Positions 58,263-64,000 of a stretch of 64,000 bases of DNA are shown one piece after another. How positions within the stretch are numbered: position 1 is the stretch's first letter; each line of letters begins with the position of its first letter. The notes beneath the pieces are model-generated. The model saw only the letters and a program-made list of their open reading frames with translations. It ran no database searches and was not told the origin of the DNA. The translations under genes were made by a program, and so were the position numbers. Source of the stretch: Strigamia acuminata (taxonomy: Eukaryota > Arthropoda > Chilopoda > Geophilomorpha > Linotaeniidae); NCBI GenBank assembly GCA_949358305.1, contig OX442316.1, positions 8,990,001 to 9,054,000 on the forward strand, written 5' to 3'.

Positions 58263-61200
58263 GTAAAGAAAACTTTTTCTCGTCTTTTTAACCAAAAATG
58301 ATTGTTTCAATACCAAATATTTATTGTTTTAAATGTGTAAACTTACACTTTGTAAGTGAAATGATAGGGAAAATATTTATTCAGACTCAAGTCAACCAAC
58401 CATAGGTACTTGATGTGAACTCACGTTTCAATTATACAGGGACAATAACACTAGATCTAAGCTCGGTTCAATTTGTTCACTTGTCCATGAATGGCTACGT
58501 GTTTATTTTGTTGTTTTAAATTTGAATCCGAATAAAATAGGAAGAAAGGTCTCTACCTAGAGTGTACTATTTGTTTACTGTAATAGCTTAATTAATGACA
58601 GTCCATTTACTTCAATTTGGTTTTTCTTTTATCGATAATTAGAACAATATGTGAGGATAATTTAATTTTCAGACTTATCTTGTTTGTTTGAGCTGTAAGC
58701 ATCAGCTGATTAGGAATGTCAAAGGCAATAAAGGTAAAGTAAACTAATTTAAGGAACACCACAAAAATTAAGCTTACGTGTAAGCGTAATCAATCAAATT
58801 ATTCCACATGACCAAACTCTATACAACTTTTACAATATTTCTTCTACGTGAACTTGGAACAACGATTTATAGCATTAAAGCATCGCTTTATCCAATTTAA
58901 AATTTTTCCCCACCCAAATAACAAACCCAGAAAACATTAGGCGAAAAACTTCTAATGACACATATCCAATGAAAGCATACATGAATAATAAAAAGTTAAA
59001 GAGACATGTATTTAAATTGATTTACATTTCTAGACGGTTTGCGAGAATTGTAGTTGGATTAGTCAAATTCGTGGGTTTCGCAATACTTTTACTCCTATAG
59101 CTTGATCCTGATCTAATTATTCTAAAAGCAACGTATATAAAGTTTTTATTTTTCTATAATTTGTCTAACCCAGGAACCATAACTGCTGCTATCAGTAAAC
59201 AGTAGCCACAAAACGATAAATCCATATTTTATAATACCAATGTGAGAATATAAAAAAAAGTCGTAAATTTGGCAGTAAAATATGTAGTATTTTTACGAAA
59301 GACTTTAAAAGAAGGTTAAACTGATAACAAAAATTATAATTTCAGTTGTTTGCTCTATTACAAGAGGAGTCAGACAGTAAATCATTTTTAAAGTATTGTT
59401 CCAAGATCTTACATGACGAAGTCAAATAAACTTTTAATTTACAAAGCAATTTTGTAATACACGAGCTAGTACTTATCACACAAAAAATGTCGGCCAAATT
59501 GATGGCGTGCAGTTCATGGTGCAGTCTGAGCATGCGACTGAAATGATGCTACAGTGCATTGCTCTTAACCAACAATAATTATTCAGGCGAGAGATCCTTT
59601 CACAGTAAGTACCATGTTGTTTTCCCACAACTCGACGACAGACTAATTTAAAGATTCTTCCTCTTTGAGAAACATATTTAAAATATATATTTAAAAAAAA
59701 AAATATTTCTTACTATTTTCTTTCGCTTGAATGTCTAAAAAAAGAAGCCCCACTATCATTAAGTTAATAAAAAATCAATCAATAGGCAAAACTACTCCCC
59801 AATCAATTTTTGGTAGCTACATGCCAAATCTTAAAGGAAACCATTTGTATGCACAAAGAAATCAGCACAAATTTGTCAAGTAAATTGAAAAAAGAATTTT
59901 TTTTTCAAGTAAAAAAGCAAAACCACGCGACATATGAGTGAGAACTCGCCTCGTCTTAACACGCGAGTGCTAAAATCTCGTTAACCATTAAATGTTAGAA
60001 AATGTTAGAAAATGGGGCTTCTCTAGCACCGCATTTCAGGCCCCAAACTTTTAAGGTCAATTATTGGTCCATTTTCGCCTAGCCTAAACGACCTAACTGT
60101 TATTTTGAAATGATGATGGATAAAAGAAACATGCAATATATTCCGGTATAAACACAATATTGCCATTAGGTTTTCCAACAAGTTTAGCAACAATAACCAT
60201 TATCATTGGCAACAAAACTGCGAACCCTGACGCTGATTTCTTCAATTTAAAGCACACAAACCTAAAGTACCATAAACAATCACATTTATTTAGCAACAAT
60301 ATGTTCCGCTAGGTAAACATTTTCGCCCTGTCCTTTTTTTAGGGTTTCTTTCATTTCCGGAAGAAACACGCAATCTCCTGTAAAGGAAAAAGACACAAAA
60401 AAACAAAGGAAAGCAAAAAATCTTAAGTGTACTTATTTTTTGTTCACAGACTTGTGGTTAAGCTTATATCTGAAATATTACGACATTGGTTATCAATAAA
60501 CCAATAAAGAAATGCTTGTAGTTTGTAAACATAATAACCGGTAGTAAAAAAATGCTATTTAAACCATTGCATTTAGTTGAATACAATGAGCTATTGATCA
60601 TATTCTGGCAATTCACTTTAATTTTGCTGCGAAAACTCGCGTTTCATCTGATATATCCAATCTTAACTGTATTCTAAATCAAAGTTATTCGAGCAGTGAG
60701 AATTTCATAACTAATGGATGTGTGTTTACCGAGCACAATTTCTATTCAAACGATGTAAAAAAAATAACTTATTTTAGGGCAGTGTCTTGTATTTTTGACA
60801 TAAAGCAGAACCGAATAGGAAGAAACCTATAGATAAGGGCTTTGAGGGATGCAGCCCAGTTATCTGGATACAACCTGCTCTCTGACCTAATACTACCATC
60901 AAAGTTTTTTTTCTTAACTTATGTACACATTTGCTTTATCTTAAGTGTCACGAAAAGAAATTGCATTTCATTCAGGATAGTATCCTTTGAAAAATGTAAT
61001 TTTTCAGCTGATTGACAAAATGATTCGAATTTATGGCTAAAAATAGATACTCATCATTTTTCCTTTCTTGGAAAAAATCGTGAAAAAATTATGTGCAATA
61101 GTTTCTACCGTATTGATCAAACCCAAAGTCATCAGTTGTGATAAATGTACTTTTGTTCCATTAGCACTGTAAAAATTTCAATTTAAATTTTTACAAAATC

Positions 61201-63124
61201 AATTTAAAAATGATCATAGAGTAAAGGCAGAATCAAAATAAGATCATAACAGTTGGATTTAAATTCAAGCAACGTTTTCCTCGATGAAGAACTGTGATTT
61301 AAGACGTTTTACCACATCACCAATTTACCAGCAAATGCAGAATCATCTTGTTTTCAGCTTCTAAATGGTTTTGAAATACCACACAGGGTATTTTTTGCAT
61401 TATCATCCCCTGGCCTGATTTTTAAGAAAACTAGTAAAACTAAAAAAAAAAAAAAAAATTCTAAACTTTTTTAAATTATGTGCCATTTTAAATTTTTAAC
61501 CATCAGCCATTTCAAAATCATCACCACATTAAGTTCCTATGGAAGATAAGCTTAACTGGTTTTTTAAACAATGTTCAGCAGCAAAGTCAGAGTACATTTC
61601 CTATTTCTGGTAATGAATTTTTAATATGGTAGTTAAAATGTCCCACTTACAAGAAACATTTGTGTCAGTAAAAAAGACTTAAAACTAACTCTACACTTTC
61701 CTCTCGATCGAAACAAAACCCGTTTCAAAATTTCGCTGATACAAGCTCCTGACACCCAAAAAAACCAAAATGAAACACGATTTAATTTATCCTACAACAC
61801 AATTTTAAATCCCAGTTTTCCAGCGACCACCTAGTCAGGGGTGTCTTTTCTAATTGCGCTTTTATTACTAGCTATGAAAGAGACTTTTATTGTACTTTAG
61901 AGATTTCAAATCGTACACTTTGTAAAAGATTTAAGATTTTAATAGTTTATTGCGCTGCTCCTGCACTTTGCTGCGTTGCTTTGTTATATAAAAAAAAGCC
62001 TGCCAAGCCCTGCAGTGAAACACGAGGGCACGCATCATTATTTCTCGATTTTCTAAGTAGTAGCAATCATCGATTACAGGAAATAATTGGATAAAAATCA
62101 GATTTTTAAATCTAATTATATCCCAACTTAAAAATCTGGCAGAATCTAACCTCAGAGAGTAATTTAATAACCAAAACAATATCGACGTCCAAGCAGTTGC
62201 TTTAAATTTGCTTTTCCTATTCAATTTATTACATTTATTAATAACTGAGCTAAAAAAATGTTCTGGTTTTAGGTTCCCCAATTGAATCCAACTTAAAACT
62301 CCAAATTAATCACAAGAAAACATAAAAATATTATTAGAACCATAACCCAATTTTTATAGCAACAATTTCTATCCGCACAAGACTTTGCTGTGTGTGTATA
62401 TACTCGTATATATTTCAAGTTTCGACTGCTGGCCTGTTCGGTATCGGTCAAGCTTACCATTGGCCCATGCCCTATTGTGCGAGTCACATTCCGTTTAATA
62501 GGAAGCAGTGGTCTTCTTGCCAGTTAGTATGTTCTTAACGATTGACCATTAAACCTTCCTTAATATAGAGCACGGTGACAAAATGGTTGGCTGGAGAATT
62601 GATTTCCGTTAGTTATTTTTATTTTCTTTTCAATAGCCTATAGAAATACGGGACGTATACTTTATCCACATATCCAGTACAGTCCAACATATATTTGCCC
62701 TTTGTGTCCTTAATCCCAAATTAATTGGCGGTTGTAATCATTAGATAACTCAGACTTCCGTTAAATAGCTATTAAATGGCTTTATTATTTTCTTTTATAG
62801 GTAAAGACAGTTTATTTTTACTTACTCTCTAATTGCTTAGAAATATCAATCGTTTTTTAATCAAAAAAGCAATTACTCATGTTGCACTTGTATTGTAATT
62901 CGAATAATTAAAAGTCACCTTAGAGTTCGGATGTCACAGGATTGAAACCGATTTCGATTGATTGCAAATGAAAGCACGTACAAAATAGTTTACATTGGAA
63001 CAGTGATTAATTTTATTCAAACAGGGTATACGTGCAAATATATTCTCCCCTATTATCACAATAACTCAACCCATTAACATAGTGACCCTGGCGACCAAAC
63101 ATGGCCCCTTTATAACACATCCCT
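58263..63124 (+). other. Probable first intron of the signal-peptide gene
   Basis: AT-rich, no coding exon recognised on either strand. Frames at 61931-62281 (-) and 60093-60299 (-) have no domain. Confidence 0.4.
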
Positions 63125-63128
63125 TTAA

Positions 63129-63544
63129 AGCTAGGTTCACACTTGTGTTTACACTAGACGCAACGCAAGAAAACCTATGCAACGCAAGTTGCTTGCGTCC
63201 AAAAATTCTTGACGTTGACGCCAATTCCTGCTTTAACTCCAAGGAACACAAGGAAAGGTCTTGCGGCCAACCAATCACGATCGACTCCAACTCTCGTCGA
63301 TTCACGTCTGGTTGGCGAGACTTTGCCACATGATTAATTCTTGCAAACAGGCCGCCATTTTCGGATTCTGTAACTAGTTCTAGAACTAGATCCAATTCCA
63401 TGTTTCATTGAAACCATCTGATTGGCCAGATGCAACATCAATTGTTTCAGCTCTGTTCACACGTACCCTACAGTGTGAACAGACTCTGCGTTGCGTTTGA
63501 CTAATTTTTCCTTGCGTTGTGTCGCTCCTAGTGTGAACCTAGCT
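63129..63544. mobile_element. MITE with TTAA target duplications
   Basis: 416 bp flanked by TTAA (63125-63128 and 63545-63548). The ends are inverted: AGCTAGGTTCACACT at the left and its exact complement at the right, with similarity continuing to CAACGCAAG about 25-30 bp further in. The interior is non-coding and GC-richer than its surroundings and contains further GTTCACAC/GTGTGAAC pieces. TTAA duplications are typical of piggyBac and Kolobok-type transposases, so it is probably a deletion derivative of such an element. Frames inside it (63082-63333, 63066-63401) are not genes. Confidence 0.8.
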
Positions 63545-63548
63545 TTAA

Positions 63549-64000
63549 ACAACAGTTTTAACAAGTCACATTAAATGAGAACACCTGGTAAACTCTAAAT
63601 ATACTATGAAATTTATCCACTCCAAAATTTTTGTACACATGAAAGGCAAACACAAAAGAGGCCATAAAATATATTTTTTTTAAAAAAACCAAAAAAAAAA
63701 ATGTTTTCAGCTTATTTATCCAGCCAGTTAAAATGCACATTAGCACTCACATCAAACAAAGACTTACAAGGGAACTCTCACAATGACAACAGACCGCTCT
63801 ATTCCCACACAAGAGACTTCACAAAATTTCCCCTAAGCACTTCTGCATTATGCAGTTCTTTCTCACCTAAAGTCTCAAACAAAAATATAAAAAAAATTCT
63901 AACTCCATTGCTACACTGCTATACTTGAATTTTAAGAGGTTAAAAAAACTATTCATTGGATTATGTATGATTCAGATAATCTTTGACTAGACTTCCGGAT
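63549..64000. other. Right edge, non-coding
   Basis: AT-rich with no recognisable feature; presumably still within the intron of the signal-peptide gene. Confidence 0.4.

Noticed and set aside
63066-63401. 111-aa minus-strand frame
   Set aside because: It lies inside the MITE and its flank, with no domain.

Overview
The window is invertebrate animal DNA: AT-rich, eukaryotic, with GT..AG introns, nuclear tRNA genes and a recently active LTR retrotransposon. A Big brain-type aquaporin, an intronless MPEG1/perforin-2 gene and a TRIP4/ASC-1 gene with nine introns of about 55-87 bp would fit an arthropod, but the sequence alone does not fix the species.

Layout. (1) About 1-28 kb, minus strand: a Big brain (bib) MIP-channel gene. 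Three coding exons are resolved (27319-27818, 3324-3528, 1916-1996); the C-terminal end lies off the left edge. Its first intron is 23.8 kb and holds two identical tRNA-Lys(CTT) genes on the plus strand and a 173-bp tandem duplication, but no other gene I can support. (2) 28-35 kb: gene-poor, with tRNA-Ser(GCT) at 29771 and tRNA-Ser(AGA) at 34486. (3) 35.4-40.9 kb, minus strand: an intronless 784-aa MPEG1-like MACPF membrane protein, then a TRIP4 homologue whose ten coding exons I joined in frame (456 aa). (4) 41.7 kb and 55.0 kb, plus strand: two small unrecognised genes (138-aa membrane-anchored and 153-aa secreted) that share a 23-residue two-cysteine motif and look like distant paralogues. 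(5) 42313-52569: a complete 10,257-bp LTR element inserted between those two genes. (6) 58.1 kb, plus strand: a signal-peptide exon that starts a secreted or membrane protein continuing past the right edge. (7) 63.1 kb: a 416-bp MITE with TTAA target duplications.

The most unusual object is the LTR element. It has 1718-bp LTRs with one difference that I found, a TAACTT target duplication, a primer binding site matching the 3' end of tRNA-Gln and a polypurine tract, so it is minus-oriented and young. It has no recognisable protease, reverse transcriptase, RNase H or integrase, so it appears non-autonomous. Its only coding candidate is a Ser/Pro/Arg-rich frame split by one in-frame TAG. Both the LTRs and the interior are packed with perfect or near-perfect stem-loops of differing stem sequence, and the loop is very often exactly 6 nt. 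Near its 3' end is a minisatellite of about 128 bp that has turned into a 257-bp dimer. I know of no described element with this hexaloop hairpin architecture, and it is my main candidate for an undescribed system.
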